Part shown: positions 1-8,639 of the stretch, piece after piece | Layout of the letters: each line of letters opens with the position of its first letter | Numbering within the stretch: the stretch's first letter is position 1 | Assembly: GCA_017858515.1 (NCBI GenBank) | Contig: JAFMBM010000017.1 | Coordinates: forward strand, 1-48,613 | Source of the DNA: Cryomorphaceae bacterium | GTDB taxonomy: Bacteria; Bacteroidota; Bacteroidia; Flavobacteriales; Schleiferiaceae | Length of the DNA stretch: 48,613 nucleotides | Reading direction: 5' to 3' | The notes under the pieces: generated by a model | What the model was told of the DNA's origin: nothing | Database searches by the model: none | The model's input: only the letters and a program-made list of their open reading frames with translations | Program-made: the position numbers and the translations under genes

Positions 1-347
1 GGATATCTATGTACAATTCCCGCTATGTGATCGTTCAAAAAAACAGCTACTTCAAGAGCGTGATTTGGCTGGGCCCAATACGAAAACATTACGGGTACAG
101 TAGACAAAACTTGCATGTCTACATGGTGTTGTCCTAATTCACGAAGCCTTGTTTCAGGATCCCAACAATTGTCTTCGATCTCTCTGAAGAACTTATCATC
201 CATCATCATTCTTGCTCTACACGGCTTGTGATGCTCTAAATGAATGAAGCCTCCATAACCAAATTTCTGCCGATACCCGGGTATGTGTTCCGGAAGAATA
301 TGGGTATGTATATCTATTGTAAGTGGATGGGAACTAGAAGAACACAT
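1..347 (-). CDS. 2-amino-3-carboxymuconate-6-semialdehyde decarboxylase (ACMSD), N-terminal part only
   Basis: This is the 5' part of a gene that runs off the left edge; about 115 codons are visible. The protein opens with a TIDIHTHILPE segment near residues 10-20, the metal-binding HxH strand of amidohydrolase-2 family decarboxylases, and continues with features typical of ACMSD. ACMSD decarboxylates the ring-opened product of 3-hydroxyanthranilate oxidation and diverts it from quinolinate toward 2-aminomuconate degradation. The chosen ATG (345-347) lies 7 bp after the stop codon of the 3-hydroxyanthranilate dioxygenase gene, so the two are almost certainly cotranscribed and catalyse consecutive steps. 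The C-terminal half, with the remaining metal ligands, is outside the window. The family assignment is confident from the N-terminus plus the neighbour. Confidence 0.85.
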   Translation of the reverse strand, partial: MCSSSSHPLTIDIHTHILPEHIPGYRQKFGYGGFIHLEHHKPCRARMMMDDKFFREIEDNCWDPETRLRELGQHHVDMQVLSTVPVMFSYWAQPNHALEVAVFLNDHIAGIVHRY

Positions 348-354
348 ATATACT

Positions 355-876
355 TTAGGTAAATCTAGGGTCTGATTCCATTGTATGACCGCAGTTGGAG
401 CAGGTTCTTAAAGTTTCGGAACCATAAAAATGTCTAAACCGAGGCAAAAAATCGTGTTCAATATTGCCCAATTGGAAATAGGTCTCATAAAGAGACTGGT
501 TGCATTCATCACAAAACCAAAGTAATCCGTCTTGGTGTTCTGGCTTGCGAACTCGCTCTATCACCAATCCAACACTTCCCTCTGAACGTATTGGGCTATG
601 TGGAATTCCGGCAGGTAAAAGAAACATTTCGCCCGCTCGAATAGGAACTTCAACAGCCTTTCCGTCTTCTTGTATCTTCACTACAATGTCTCCTTCAATT
701 TGAAGAAACAATTCCTCGGTTTCGTTATAGTGATAGTCTTTTCGGGCATTGGGTCCTCCCACAATCATAACGATATAATCGCTGCCCTCAGGGTATAAAT
801 TCTTATTGTTTACAGGGGGTTTAAGCAGATCTCTATTTTCTTCTATCCACTTAAATAAATTGAATGGCGCTTTCAT
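355..876 (-). CDS. nbaC: 3-hydroxyanthranilate 3,4-dioxygenase
   Basis: This 173-aa cupin dioxygenase opens the ring of 3-hydroxyanthranilate with O2 in the cytosolic kynurenine pathway. Visible iron ligands are H49, E55 and H93, in the usual cupin spacing. R45, R97 and E107 match the substrate-binding residues known from the Cupriavidus enzyme. A C-terminal rubredoxin-like site is complete, with CxxC pairs at C122/C125 and C159/C162, as in bacterial HAO. The length is normal for the bacterial form. The gene sits directly upstream of the ACMSD gene (7-bp gap) and divergent from an SDR gene. No clear TAnnTTTG element was found in the short upstream region. The symbol is given by analogy with the Pseudomonas/Burkholderia pathway. 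Confidence 0.95.
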   Translation of the reverse strand: MKAPFNLFKWIEENRDLLKPPVNNKNLYPEGSDYIVMIVGGPNARKDYHYNETEELFLQIEGDIVVKIQEDGKAVEVPIRAGEMFLLPAGIPHSPIRSEGSVGLVIERVRKPEHQDGLLWFCDECNQSLYETYFQLGNIEHDFLPRFRHFYGSETLRTCSNCGHTMESDPRFT

Positions 877-925
877 CTGAAACAGTTTCTCGCAATTTAA
901 TACAATCGTGTACTATATTCATCGC

Positions 926-1717
926 ATGGAATTAGACTTAACTGGAAAAACAGCCTTGGTGTGTGGAAGTACCCAAGGTATTGGCAGAGCTGCAGCTCAT
1001 GAATTGGCTTTACTTGGAGCACGAATCTGTCTCCTAGCGCGAAATGAAGAAAAACTCAAAACAGTCTGCCTAGCACTTCCAAAACCTCAGAATCAGAATC
1101 ACTTTTATGCTGTTGCTGATTTCAGTGATAATAAAAGTGTTATCAGAGCTGCTGAATCTATTGCAAACGATTCGAGTAAAACCATTCACATTTTGGTGAA
1201 TAATACCGGAGGACCTCCTCCTGGCCCAGCACATTCCGCTGGCTTGGAAGAATATCTAACAGCCTTTCAAAATCATTTAATTAATAATCAGATCTTGGTT
1301 CAAGCCTTTGTAGAAGGAATGAAATCTGTAGGCTTTGGCCGTGTAATCAATGTCATTTCCACCTCTGTGAAAGCTCCCTTGATGGGCTTAGGTGTTTCAA
1401 ATACTATTCGTGGTGCTGTTGCCAATTGGAGTAAAACCCTTTCCTTAGAACTAGCGCCTTTTGGAATTACCGTAAATAACGTTTTACCCGGTGCAACTGA
1501 AACCGAGCGCTTAGCACAGATTTTTCACAATAAGTCGGTTAAAACCGGAATAACTGAAGAGGAAGTAAAATTGGAAATGTTGGCAGAAATTCCCGCCCGT
1601 CGCTTTGCAAAGCCATCGGAAATAGGACAAGCCATAGCGTTCTTAGCGTCTCCTGCCGCTGCCTATATTAATGGTATTAATCTTCCTGTAGACGGGGGAA
1701 GAACGCCTAGCTTATAA
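926..1717 (+). CDS. Short-chain dehydrogenase/reductase with non-canonical active site
   Basis: This is a 263-aa Rossmann-fold SDR. The nucleotide-binding GxxxGxG motif is at residues 14-20 (GSTQGIG), and an NNTGG motif follows at about 92-96. S145 fits the catalytic serine, but the positions of the YxxxK motif read S158 and R162, so both catalytic Tyr and Lys are absent. A related branch of beta-ketoacyl reductase-like SDRs is known to carry SNxxR here, so this is probably a family trait. The start at 926 (MELDL) is preferred over 908, because the fold begins there and a -7-like TATATTCA lies at 914-921. The gene is divergent from the 3-hydroxyanthranilate dioxygenase gene, suggesting but not proving a role in 2-aminomuconate or tryptophan breakdown. 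Its 3' end overlaps the convergent gene by 6 bp. Confidence 0.85.
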   Translation: MELDLTGKTALVCGSTQGIGRAAAHELALLGARICLLARNEEKLKTVCLALPKPQNQNHFYAVADFSDNKSVIRAAESIANDSSKTIHILVNNTGGPPPGPAHSAGLEEYLTAFQNHLINNQILVQAFVEGMKSVGFGRVINVISTSVKAPLMGLGVSNTIRGAVANWSKTLSLELAPFGITVNNVLPGATETERLAQIFHNKSVKTGITEEEVKLEMLAEIPARRFAKPSEIGQAIAFLASPAAAYINGINLPVDGGRTPSL

Positions 1718-2314
1718 ATAGAGAAGAACAAGATACATTGCTCCAAATCCGGTAGAATAACCTAGGAGCAACTCTTTGGGAGTATGCGCTTTTAAAACTA
1801 AACGAGCTGTTCCTACCAAACCTGTAGCTAAGGCTGTTGGGATTAAAATAGTAATGAGATCTACCGCATAATGGCTTCCTAAATAGAGCAAAAAGGCAGA
1901 AAAACCACCCATACCAGATAAATGTGCGCTGGCCTTTGTGAAGGGTAACAAAACAAACAAAAACGAAATACCCAGTGCTCCTCCCACTATAAACCGACTG
2001 GTTTCTATGGGAATGGGGAACATTTGTAGATAAAATCCAGTAATCAGAAAAAAAACAATTGAAATTAAAAAAGGCCAGCGTCTCGACTCCGCATCTTCCA
2101 TTTGAACCGATTCTATAACCCCCATATACAGCAACAAAATGCTAAAAAGAGCGGGCAATAAAAAGGTTCCAACAAAAATGAAAATCATTGAATAAAGAAC
2201 AGATACAAAAGGCAAAGGATACGGTTGGATGTGCAACAGGAGTGCAAATCCAAGCAGAGGAATTATGGCTGGATGACTAAAATAAGACAATAAGGATGCG
2301 AGTCGCGTACTCAT
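1712..2314 (-). CDS. Multi-pass membrane protein, PAP2-like
   Basis: This 200-aa protein is very hydrophobic, with about six predicted transmembrane segments. Its C-terminal segment contains HTPKELLLGYSTG near residues 176-188, which resembles the last His-containing motif of PAP2-type lipid phosphatases. The upstream PAP2 motifs (KxxxxxxRP and PSGH) are not seen, so phosphatase activity is doubtful. Small proteins of this kind are widespread as uncharacterised membrane proteins in Bacteroidota. The start codon overlaps the rpoN stop region by 4 bp, so it is probably translated from the asnS-rpoN mRNA. Its 3' end overlaps the convergent SDR gene. Function is unknown. Confidence 0.75.
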   Translation of the reverse strand: MSTRLASLLSYFSHPAIIPLLGFALLLHIQPYPLPFVSVLYSMIFIFVGTFLLPALFSILLLYMGVIESVQMEDAESRRWPFLISIVFFLITGFYLQMFPIPIETSRFIVGGALGISFLFVLLPFTKASAHLSGMGGFSAFLLYLGSHYAVDLITILIPTALATGLVGTARLVLKAHTPKELLLGYSTGFGAMYLVLLYL

Positions 2315-3765
2315 AACTCTTTCCTCAATCTCGCCGTAGGAATGTTTAGTTGATCTCTATATTTCGCAATCGTTCTCCGAGCTATGGGATAGCCTCTTTC
2401 TTTCAGCAATAAGGCCAATTGATCGTCTGGAACTGGCTTGCTTTTATCCTCATTATCAATCAATTCCTCTAATATATTCTTAATTTCCCGGGTAGAGACT
2501 TCCTCTCCTTGTTCATTGGTCATAGACTCTGAAAAAATTTCTTTAATCAGAAAGGTTCCGTAGGGTGTTTGCACATACTTATTGCTGGCAACCCTAGATA
2601 TGGTGCTAATATCCAATTCAGTAACCTCAGCGATATCTTTGAGAATCATTGGTTTAATATCTCTCTCATCGCCCGTTAGAAAGTATTCACTTTGTTTTTC
2701 CATGATTGCCCCCATCACTATCAGGAGGGTTTGTTGCCTTTGGCGAATAGCATCAACGAACCAACGAGCAGAGTCGAGCTTTTGCTTTACAAACATTACC
2801 GCCTCGTTCTGTTGTTTCGAATGTTCCTTTTGACTTTTATACGTCTCTAACATTACCTTATAATCTCCGCTAATGCGTAATTCTGGAACGTTTCTAGCGT
2901 TGAGACTCAGTTCTAATTCACCCTCCTTTATTGAGATTACAAAGTCAGGAGTAATGGCTTGACTTATATGTTTTCCTTGAGATGTAATGCTATTACCCGG
3001 CTTTGGATTCAGTTGGGTGATGATGGAAATCACCTCCTTCATATCTTCTTGATTGAGCTGAAGCCGCTCCATTATTTTCTCAAAATGCCTTTTCGAAAAT
3101 TCATCGAAATACTTTGAAAGAATCTTGGAAGTAACATCATTATAATAGTTAGATTCTCTTCTTTGCATTTGAAGTAGCAAGCATTCTTGAAGACTTCTAG
3201 CTCCAATTCCAGCCGGATCTAGGCTTTGAACCACTTTCAATGCTTTTTCAAGGCTCTCTTCATCGGTAAAAATATTGGCTGAGAAAGCTAGGTCGTCTAC
3301 AATTGAAACCAAATTACGGCGGATATATCCATCCTCCTCCATGCTTCCAATAAGGTACTCTGAAAGTTGAAACTCCTCTTCTGTGAGTCGTCTCATTCTA
3401 AGCTGGTCTAAGACATTCTCATAAAAGGTCTGGCCTCCCGAAACCGGAACACGAGCATCCTCGTCATCTGGACTATAATTGTTTGCCTGAAGACGATATT
3501 CGGGAATTTCGTCATCGCTCAGGTATTCATCTATGTTGATGTCTTCGGCCTCAATAACTTGTGAATCCCCTTCATCATGTTCATTGGAGAGAAGGGCCTC
3601 TTCCTCATAGCCCTCTTCACCTTCCTCAAGAGCAGGATTCTCTTCCAACTCCTCTTTAATCCTTTCTTCTAATGCCTGGGTAGGCAATTGAATCAGCTTC
3701 ATCAACTGTATTTGTTGAGGGCTGAGCTTTTGAGAAAGCTTTTGAGAGAGGCGTTGTTTTAACAT
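2311..3765 (-). CDS. rpoN: RNA polymerase sigma-54 factor
   Basis: This 484-aa protein is full length for sigma-54, which directs RNA polymerase to -24/-12 promoters and needs AAA+ activators. Region I (residues 1-50) is glutamine- and leucine-rich, with the QxxQLMKLIQLP pattern. Region II (about 50-110) is strongly acidic. The core-binding and HTH regions follow, and the RpoN box ARRTIAKYRDQ lies about 20 residues from the C-terminus. The gene is 9 bp downstream of asnS and overlaps the next membrane-protein gene by 4 bp, so the three form an operon. No sigma-54 activator or convincing -24/-12 promoter was found in this window, so its targets are elsewhere. Confidence 0.97.
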   Translation of the reverse strand: MLKQRLSQKLSQKLSPQQIQLMKLIQLPTQALEERIKEELEENPALEEGEEGYEEEALLSNEHDEGDSQVIEAEDINIDEYLSDDEIPEYRLQANNYSPDDEDARVPVSGGQTFYENVLDQLRMRRLTEEEFQLSEYLIGSMEEDGYIRRNLVSIVDDLAFSANIFTDEESLEKALKVVQSLDPAGIGARSLQECLLLQMQRRESNYYNDVTSKILSKYFDEFSKRHFEKIMERLQLNQEDMKEVISIITQLNPKPGNSITSQGKHISQAITPDFVISIKEGELELSLNARNVPELRISGDYKVMLETYKSQKEHSKQQNEAVMFVKQKLDSARWFVDAIRQRQQTLLIVMGAIMEKQSEYFLTGDERDIKPMILKDIAEVTELDISTISRVASNKYVQTPYGTFLIKEIFSESMTNEQGEEVSTREIKNILEELIDNEDKSKPVPDDQLALLLKERGYPIARRTIAKYRDQLNIPTARLRKEL

Positions 3766-3774
3766 AGAAGACTC

Positions 3775-5211
3775 TTAAAACTCAGCGTTTCCGGGGGTTC
3801 TAGGAAAAGGAATTACATCTCTAATATTTGTCATTCCCGTTACAAACTGAACCAATCTTTCGAAACCAAGTCCGAAACCGCTATGTTTACAGGCTCCAAA
3901 TCTGCGGGTATCCAAATACCACCAAAGGCTTTCTTCTGGAATATGCATGGCCTTCATTTTCTCTTGGAGTTTTTCCATTCGCTCCTCGCGCTGACTTCCA
4001 CCAATTATTTCACCGATGCCAGGAAAGAGAACATCCATCGCACGAACGGTTTTTCCATCCTCGTTTTGGCGCATATAAAAGGCCTTTATATTGGCCGGAT
4101 AGTCATAAAGAATGACAGGGCAGTTGAAGTGTTTTTCCACCAAAAAGCGCTCGTGTTCAGATTGCAAATCGGCGCCCCATTCTTCAATTAAATATTTAAA
4201 TTTCTTTTTCTTGTTCGGACGACTTTCCTTCAAGATTTCAATTGCCTCCGTATAACTAACCCTTCTAAAAGGATTGCTCAATACAAAGTTCAATTTTTCG
4301 ACCAAGCTCATATCGCTGCGTTGATCTTGTGGCTTCGACTTTTCTTCTTCCGCCAATCTCTTTTCTAGCAAGGCCAGATCATCAGGAGCATGCTCAAGTA
4401 CATACCGAATGAGGTATTTTATAAAATCTTCGGCCAAATCCATATTGTCATCGAGCTCATAAAAAGCCATTTCCGGCTCAATCATCCAAAATTCGGCAAG
4501 ATGCCTACTGGTATTGCTGTTTTCTGCTCTAAAAGTTGGACCGAAAGTATACACCTTCGAAAGCCCCATTGCAAAAAGTTCTGCCTCTAGCTGACCCGAA
4601 ACGGTTAGGTTGGTCATTCTCCCAAAGAAATCTTGAGAATAATCGATGTTACCGTCCTCCGTTTTTGGACTTTTCAAAGGATCTAGGGTAGAAACGGCAA
4701 ACATTTCCCCTGCCCCTTCGGCGTCAGATGCCGTAATTATAGGTGTGTGTACATAGAAAAAGCCCTTATCGTTGAAGTATTTGTTTACCGCAAACGCCAG
4801 ATGATGTCTCAACCTAAATACGGCTCCAAAGGTTTGTGTTCTCGGCCTAAGATGAGCAAGCTCTCGCATGAACTCAAGCGAATGCTTTTTGGGCTGTAAT
4901 GGATATTTCTCAGAATCAGCCTCTCCTAAAATCTCTAATTGGCGCACTTGCAATTCAACATCCTGACCCTTAGCAGGGGAAGATTGAATGTCTCCCAGCA
5001 CGCTTATACAGGCGCCTGTATTTAATTTCTTTATGAGTTCACTCGGAAAATGAGAGGCTTCAATTACGGCCTGAAGGGTTTGAGGAGCCGTTCCATCGCT
5101 TAAGGTTATGAAGCGATCATTTCTAAAAGTGCGTATCCACCCATTCACTCTCACTTCGCTTCCTACCGGTATACGACTTAAAACCTCCTTTATAGTACTG
5201 TTGTTCTTCAT
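3775..5211 (-). CDS. asnS: Asparagine--tRNA ligase
   Basis: This 478-aa cytosolic class II synthetase charges tRNA-Asn. It has an N-terminal OB-fold anticodon-binding domain (VNGWIRTFRNDRF near residue 20). Motif 2 is around FRAENSNTSRHLAEFWMIEPE, and motif 3 is the GFGLGFERLVQ segment near the C-terminus. I chose the ATG at 5209-5211 (MKNNSTIKE). A longer reading frame extends to 5322, but its extra 37 residues do not resemble AsnRS, and the likely promoter (5241-5248) lies inside that extension. A direct AsnRS means asparagine need not be made on tRNA. It is the first gene of the asnS-rpoN-membrane protein operon. Confidence 0.96.
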   Translation of the reverse strand: MKNNSTIKEVLSRIPVGSEVRVNGWIRTFRNDRFITLSDGTAPQTLQAVIEASHFPSELIKKLNTGACISVLGDIQSSPAKGQDVELQVRQLEILGEADSEKYPLQPKKHSLEFMRELAHLRPRTQTFGAVFRLRHHLAFAVNKYFNDKGFFYVHTPIITASDAEGAGEMFAVSTLDPLKSPKTEDGNIDYSQDFFGRMTNLTVSGQLEAELFAMGLSKVYTFGPTFRAENSNTSRHLAEFWMIEPEMAFYELDDNMDLAEDFIKYLIRYVLEHAPDDLALLEKRLAEEEKSKPQDQRSDMSLVEKLNFVLSNPFRRVSYTEAIEILKESRPNKKKKFKYLIEEWGADLQSEHERFLVEKHFNCPVILYDYPANIKAFYMRQNEDGKTVRAMDVLFPGIGEIIGGSQREERMEKLQEKMKAMHIPEESLWWYLDTRRFGACKHSGFGLGFERLVQFVTGMTNIRDVIPFPRTPGNAEF

Positions 5212-5240
5212 TTCTATTATCCTGATTAAATCAAGAAATA

Positions 5241-5248
5241 CAAAGGTG
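5241..5248 (-). promoter_or_regulatory. Predicted -7 promoter element of asnS
   Basis: On the minus strand this reads CACCTTTG, followed by TA. It differs from the Bacteroidota -7 consensus TAnnTTTG only in the first base. A TTG lies 16 bp upstream as a possible -33 element. The implied mRNA start is about 30 nt before the chosen asnS ATG, which supports that start over the longer reading frame. Confidence 0.5.
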
Positions 5249-5454
5249 CGATTTTTGATGCACGCAAGAAACTTTGATGTTAATCTAAGTTTTCTGTCGT
5301 TCTCGAAGCCCGGAAACTCCAATAATTCTTATTGTTTGAATGCACTTTTAGAATTTTAGGATGCGAATAATGAATATAACGATCTGTTTATCTAAATTTT
5401 AAATTTTTCAACATCGTCTATTAATTCCGCTACTAGAAAAGAAAAAAAATTAAT

Positions 5455-5473
5455 GGAAACGATTTGCGTTTCC
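5455..5473. promoter_or_regulatory. Palindromic operator, probable TetR-regulator autoregulatory site
   Basis: This is a perfect inverted repeat GGAAACG-N5-CGTTTCC immediately upstream of the TetR-family gene. It covers the -33 element of the predicted promoter (TTTG 5463-5466). The right arm continues into a direct repeat: GTTTCCGT occurs at 5468-5475 and again at 5477-5484, a 9-bp period. Size, symmetry and position fit a TetR dimer site used for repression of the regulator and efflux operon. Binding is inferred, not shown. Confidence 0.7.
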
Positions 5474-5495
5474 GTGGTTTCCGTTTATACATTTG
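5463..5495 (+). promoter_or_regulatory. Promoter of the TetR/efflux operon
   Basis: The -33 element TTTG (5463-5466) and -7 element TACATTTG (5488-5495) are separated by 21 bp, a good Bacteroidota promoter. The predicted transcription start is near 5499, only about 5 nt before the ATG at 5504, so the mRNA would be almost leaderless. The -33 element sits inside the palindrome at 5455-5473, which would let a bound repressor block polymerase. Confidence 0.7.
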
Positions 5496-5503
5496 CAGCC
5501 TCA

Positions 5504-6130
5504 ATGGAAAACATCAATAAAACCAATTCAGTTTTGCTTCAAGGAGCAATTGATCTTTTTCAGCGCCTTGGGGTAAAAAATGTAACCATGGACGAAATTG
5601 CTCGAAATCTGGGCATTTCAAAAAAAACCATTTACAAGCACGTATGCAATAAAGCAGCGCTAGTTGATCAGTGTTGCGTCTTTACTCTTGACTCCATCTC
5701 TGGGCAGATTCAAGAATTCAGGGGCGAATCTAAAAACGCTGTAGAAGAGCTTTATTCTATTGATAGCTATATGCGCTCTAAGATCAAAAAGCAAATGCAT
5801 ATGGTAGAGTTTCAAATAAGCAAATACTACCCAAAGGCCTACCAAAAACTTTCAGATAGAAGAAAGACCCTTATTCTTCACTTTCAAGAAAACAACCTTC
5901 AGAGAGGTATAAGCGAAGGTCTTTACAGAAAAGAAATTCAGGTTGATATGGTTGCACAGTTGTACTACAGCAAAACCTTGTCGCTTATGCAGTTTTTCCA
6001 TGAGCTAGAATCGCCTGAAAAAATGGAGTTGCTAATGGATGAAGCCTTGAAATACCACATTCGAGGTATTGCTTCTAAAAAAGGAATTGAATACTTAGAA
6101 AATAGAATTATAGACCCACAAAATCAATGA
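5504..6130 (+). CDS. TetR/AcrR-family transcriptional regulator of the adjacent efflux pump
   Basis: This 208-aa DNA-binding regulator has an N-terminal HTH at about residues 28-49 (VTMDEIARNLGISKKTIYKHV), followed by an all-helical ligand-binding and dimerisation domain that is divergent, as usual. The start at 5504 is chosen because the predicted promoter ends at 5495. The alternative ATG at 5453 would lie upstream of that promoter and read through the operator. Its stop codon overlaps the start of the TolC-like gene (ATGA at 6127-6130), so it is the first gene of the four-gene efflux operon. It most likely represses this operon and is released by an unknown compound. Confidence 0.93.
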   Translation: MENINKTNSVLLQGAIDLFQRLGVKNVTMDEIARNLGISKKTIYKHVCNKAALVDQCCVFTLDSISGQIQEFRGESKNAVEELYSIDSYMRSKIKKQMHMVEFQISKYYPKAYQKLSDRRKTLILHFQENNLQRGISEGLYRKEIQVDMVAQLYYSKTLSLMQFFHELESPEKMELLMDEALKYHIRGIASKKGIEYLENRIIDPQNQ

Positions 6131-7479
6131 AAGCCTCTTACCTCCTTAGTTTCATTGCGCTATTTGGTATATACAATGCCAAAGCGCAAAGCGTTTTTAC
6201 CTTGGCAGACGCCTTCCGGTACGCCGACAAGAACAGTTATTTGCTTGAAACAAGCCAATTGGAAATTGAAAAAGCACGGAAGCAGATTCAGGAAATTACA
6301 GCCATCGGCCTACCTCAAATAAGCGCTGGGGCGGATTATAATTACAGTCCGCAAATTCCTCAACAACCTGTTCCTGCTATATTCTTCGATCCAAATGCCC
6401 CAGAAGGTGAGTTCATTACGGTTGGCTTTGGCGTTACTCACAGTAGCACAGCTTCGCTGAAGTTAAATCAGTTAATTTTTGATGGCACCTATCTTTTAGC
6501 TCGGCAGGGCTCTATTCTATTTAAAGAGATAAAACAAGACGAGTTAACGAAAAGCAGAGCGGAAGTTCGCGATGCTGTAGCAAAATCGTATTTCAATGTT
6601 CAGTTGGCGGTAGAAGCTCAAAAAGTGTTGGAAGACAATATTGAAAGTTTAAGCAAAAATCTAAAAGATGTAAAAGCTCTATACGAGAGTGGTTTTGTGG
6701 AAGAACAAGATGCAGAGCAGTTAGAGTATTTGGTAAATGGATTGAAGCTGGATGTCGACAACGCCAAAAGGAATAAAATTCTAGCTGAAAAAGTATTCAA
6801 GTTTACTATCGGCATGCCCCTTGACTCTGGCGTTATTCTAAGCCAAAGCTTAGAAGATCTATACTTCCAAAATGTTACAGGACAATCCATTACTGCTCAA
6901 GCTTTTGATCTCACTAAGCATATTGAATATCAAATTGTAGAGAATCAAGAAGTGGGTGCGAGTTTACAACTCAAGCGCACGCAATGGGCTTATGCTCCAA
7001 CAATCAACGGTTTTGTTACGCATAGCCAATCGAACTACAACGATGAAAACTTCAACTTGGTTGATTTTAATTCTTACTGGATTCCGGCAACAATAATGGG
7101 GTTTTCAGTAAATCTTCCGCTCTTCACCAGCATGGCTCGTCAGGCGAGGGTGGCTCAAGCGCGAATCGATTTGCAAGAAGTCCAAATTGCAAAAGAGCAA
7201 GTAGGTGAATCGTTATTATTGGAGTATGAGCAAGCTAAATCAGATTATATCTATGCTCTCGAGCGGGTACAAAATGAAAATCGCAACAAAGAAATAACCA
7301 AGAGAATTCGAGACAAAACGCTCATCAAATTCAGTGAAGGGATATCTTCTAGCTTGGATGTTACTCAAGCACAAAACCAATACTTAAACACAGAATCTAA
7401 TTTTTTATCCGCTGCACTCGGATTGTTAAATGCTAAATCGCGCCTAGACAAGGTGCTAGGAAATTACAATACCCTTTGA
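6127..7479 (+). CDS. TolC-family outer-membrane efflux channel
   Basis: This 450-aa protein has a clear Sec signal peptide (residues 1-21, ending AKAQ) and two outer-membrane-efflux repeats rich in long heptad helices. The first lies about 25-220 and the second about 250-445. TolC-type proteins form trimeric channels that span the outer membrane and periplasm. It is translationally coupled to the regulator (4-bp overlap) and followed by the adaptor and RND pump, so it completes a tripartite exporter. The length is normal for the family. Confidence 0.94.
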   Translation: MKASYLLSFIALFGIYNAKAQSVFTLADAFRYADKNSYLLETSQLEIEKARKQIQEITAIGLPQISAGADYNYSPQIPQQPVPAIFFDPNAPEGEFITVGFGVTHSSTASLKLNQLIFDGTYLLARQGSILFKEIKQDELTKSRAEVRDAVAKSYFNVQLAVEAQKVLEDNIESLSKNLKDVKALYESGFVEEQDAEQLEYLVNGLKLDVDNAKRNKILAEKVFKFTIGMPLDSGVILSQSLEDLYFQNVTGQSITAQAFDLTKHIEYQIVENQEVGASLQLKRTQWAYAPTINGFVTHSQSNYNDENFNLVDFNSYWIPATIMGFSVNLPLFTSMARQARVAQARIDLQEVQIAKEQVGESLLLEYEQAKSDYIYALERVQNENRNKEITKRIRDKTLIKFSEGISSSLDVTQAQNQYLNTESNFLSAALGLLNAKSRLDKVLGNYNTL

Positions 7480-7493
7480 TCTATCCTCAACTC

Positions 7494-8627
7494 ATGAAAA
7501 AAATAGCCACATTAGTCCTTTTTGTTGCAGCCATCGCTTGCAAGCCTTCTGCAGACACTGATCTTGTACGACTAACAAAAGACAAAGATTCACTTACCAC
7601 TTTAAAAGACGACATCAATTCCAAACTACTGGAAATTGAGGAGAAACTTGCCAAATTAGATACTACACGTAGGCTCACCTTGGTAACTACCATTCCAGCA
7701 ACAAAAGACACTTTTAGCCACTTTGTTTCGGTCTTGGGTGAAGTAAAAACCGATCAAAACATACTGTTATACCCTGAAATAGCTGGGCTTATCAGGAGTG
7801 TTGAGGTGAGTACTGGACAAAAAGTTCAGAAAGGGCAAGTACTTGCGCGCTTAGATAGCGAGGTACTTCAAAATAGCATTAATGAAATAAAAGTACAGAC
7901 CGAATTGGCCAAAACAGTCTTTGACAAGAGAGCCAAATTATGGGAACAGAAGATTGGATCGGAGATAGAATATCTTCAGTCTAAATCGAATTATGAAGGG
8001 CTTCTTTCTCGTATGGCTTCCTTACAGAGTCAACAAGAAATGAGCGTAATCCGAGCTCCATTTACTGGTACTGTAGATGATGTGTCGGCCAAGGTGGGTG
8101 AAATGGCAATGCCTCAAATTCCTTTGCTCCGAATTCTATCTCTCGACAAAGTTTACCTCGAAGCCGATGTACCCGAATCGTATTTATCTACCCTTAAGAA
8201 AGGCACTCCTGTGGAGGTTGAATTCGCTCAAATGGGTATAAAGCGCAACAGCACAATCAGCCAAGTTGGAAATTTTATTAAAGCAGAGAATAGAACTTTT
8301 AGAGTGCGTGTGGATATGAGCGAGTCTAAAGACCTTCTAAAGCCTAATTTAATGGCAAACATTCACATCGTCGATTATACTAACCCAATGGCCATTTCTG
8401 TGCCCAATCATGTTATTCAGCAAAGTCCTGATGGAAGAAGCTTCGTATTTGTTTTTACAGAATCGGGAGAAAAGTCTGAGGGAATGGTAAGTAAAACATT
8501 TGTGAAGACTGGCTACAGTTTCGACGGAAGTACGGAAGTGGTTGAAGGATTGATGGGCTCCGAGTTAATAATAGACAAAGGAGCGCGCAGTGTTACGGAT
8601 AAGCAGAAGGTTCAACAGAGCAATTAA
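7494..8627 (+). CDS. RND efflux periplasmic adaptor lipoprotein (HlyD/AcrA family)
   Basis: This 377-aa membrane-fusion protein links the inner-membrane RND pump to the TolC channel. The start at 7494 (MKKIATLVLFVAAIAC) gives a lipoprotein signal with cysteine at residue 16. The in-frame ATG at 7476 overlaps the previous stop as ATGA and could also be used through coupling, adding six residues. A short coiled coil (about 25-60) precedes the first lipoyl half. The biotinyl-lipoyl motif (PEIAGLIRSVEVSTGQKVQ) starts near residue 90. A helical hairpin, the second lipoyl half (IRAPFTGTVDDV) and a beta-barrel domain follow. The substrate cannot be told from sequence. Confidence 0.94.
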   Translation: MKKIATLVLFVAAIACKPSADTDLVRLTKDKDSLTTLKDDINSKLLEIEEKLAKLDTTRRLTLVTTIPATKDTFSHFVSVLGEVKTDQNILLYPEIAGLIRSVEVSTGQKVQKGQVLARLDSEVLQNSINEIKVQTELAKTVFDKRAKLWEQKIGSEIEYLQSKSNYEGLLSRMASLQSQQEMSVIRAPFTGTVDDVSAKVGEMAMPQIPLLRILSLDKVYLEADVPESYLSTLKKGTPVEVEFAQMGIKRNSTISQVGNFIKAENRTFRVRVDMSESKDLLKPNLMANIHIVDYTNPMAISVPNHVIQQSPDGRSFVFVFTESGEKSEGMVSKTFVKTGYSFDGSTEVVEGLMGSELIIDKGARSVTDKQKVQQSN

Positions 8628-8639
8628 TCAGCGCTTCGA

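Noticed and set aside
5212-5322. N-terminal extension of asnS by 37 codons
   Set aside because: The extra residues are unlike AsnRS, and a CACCTTTG -7 element lies inside. The ATG at 5211 is at the expected place for the OB-fold domain.
5453-5503. Upstream ATG of the TetR gene
   Set aside because: It would translate the operator and lies upstream of the predicted transcription start. Homology begins at the second Met (5504).
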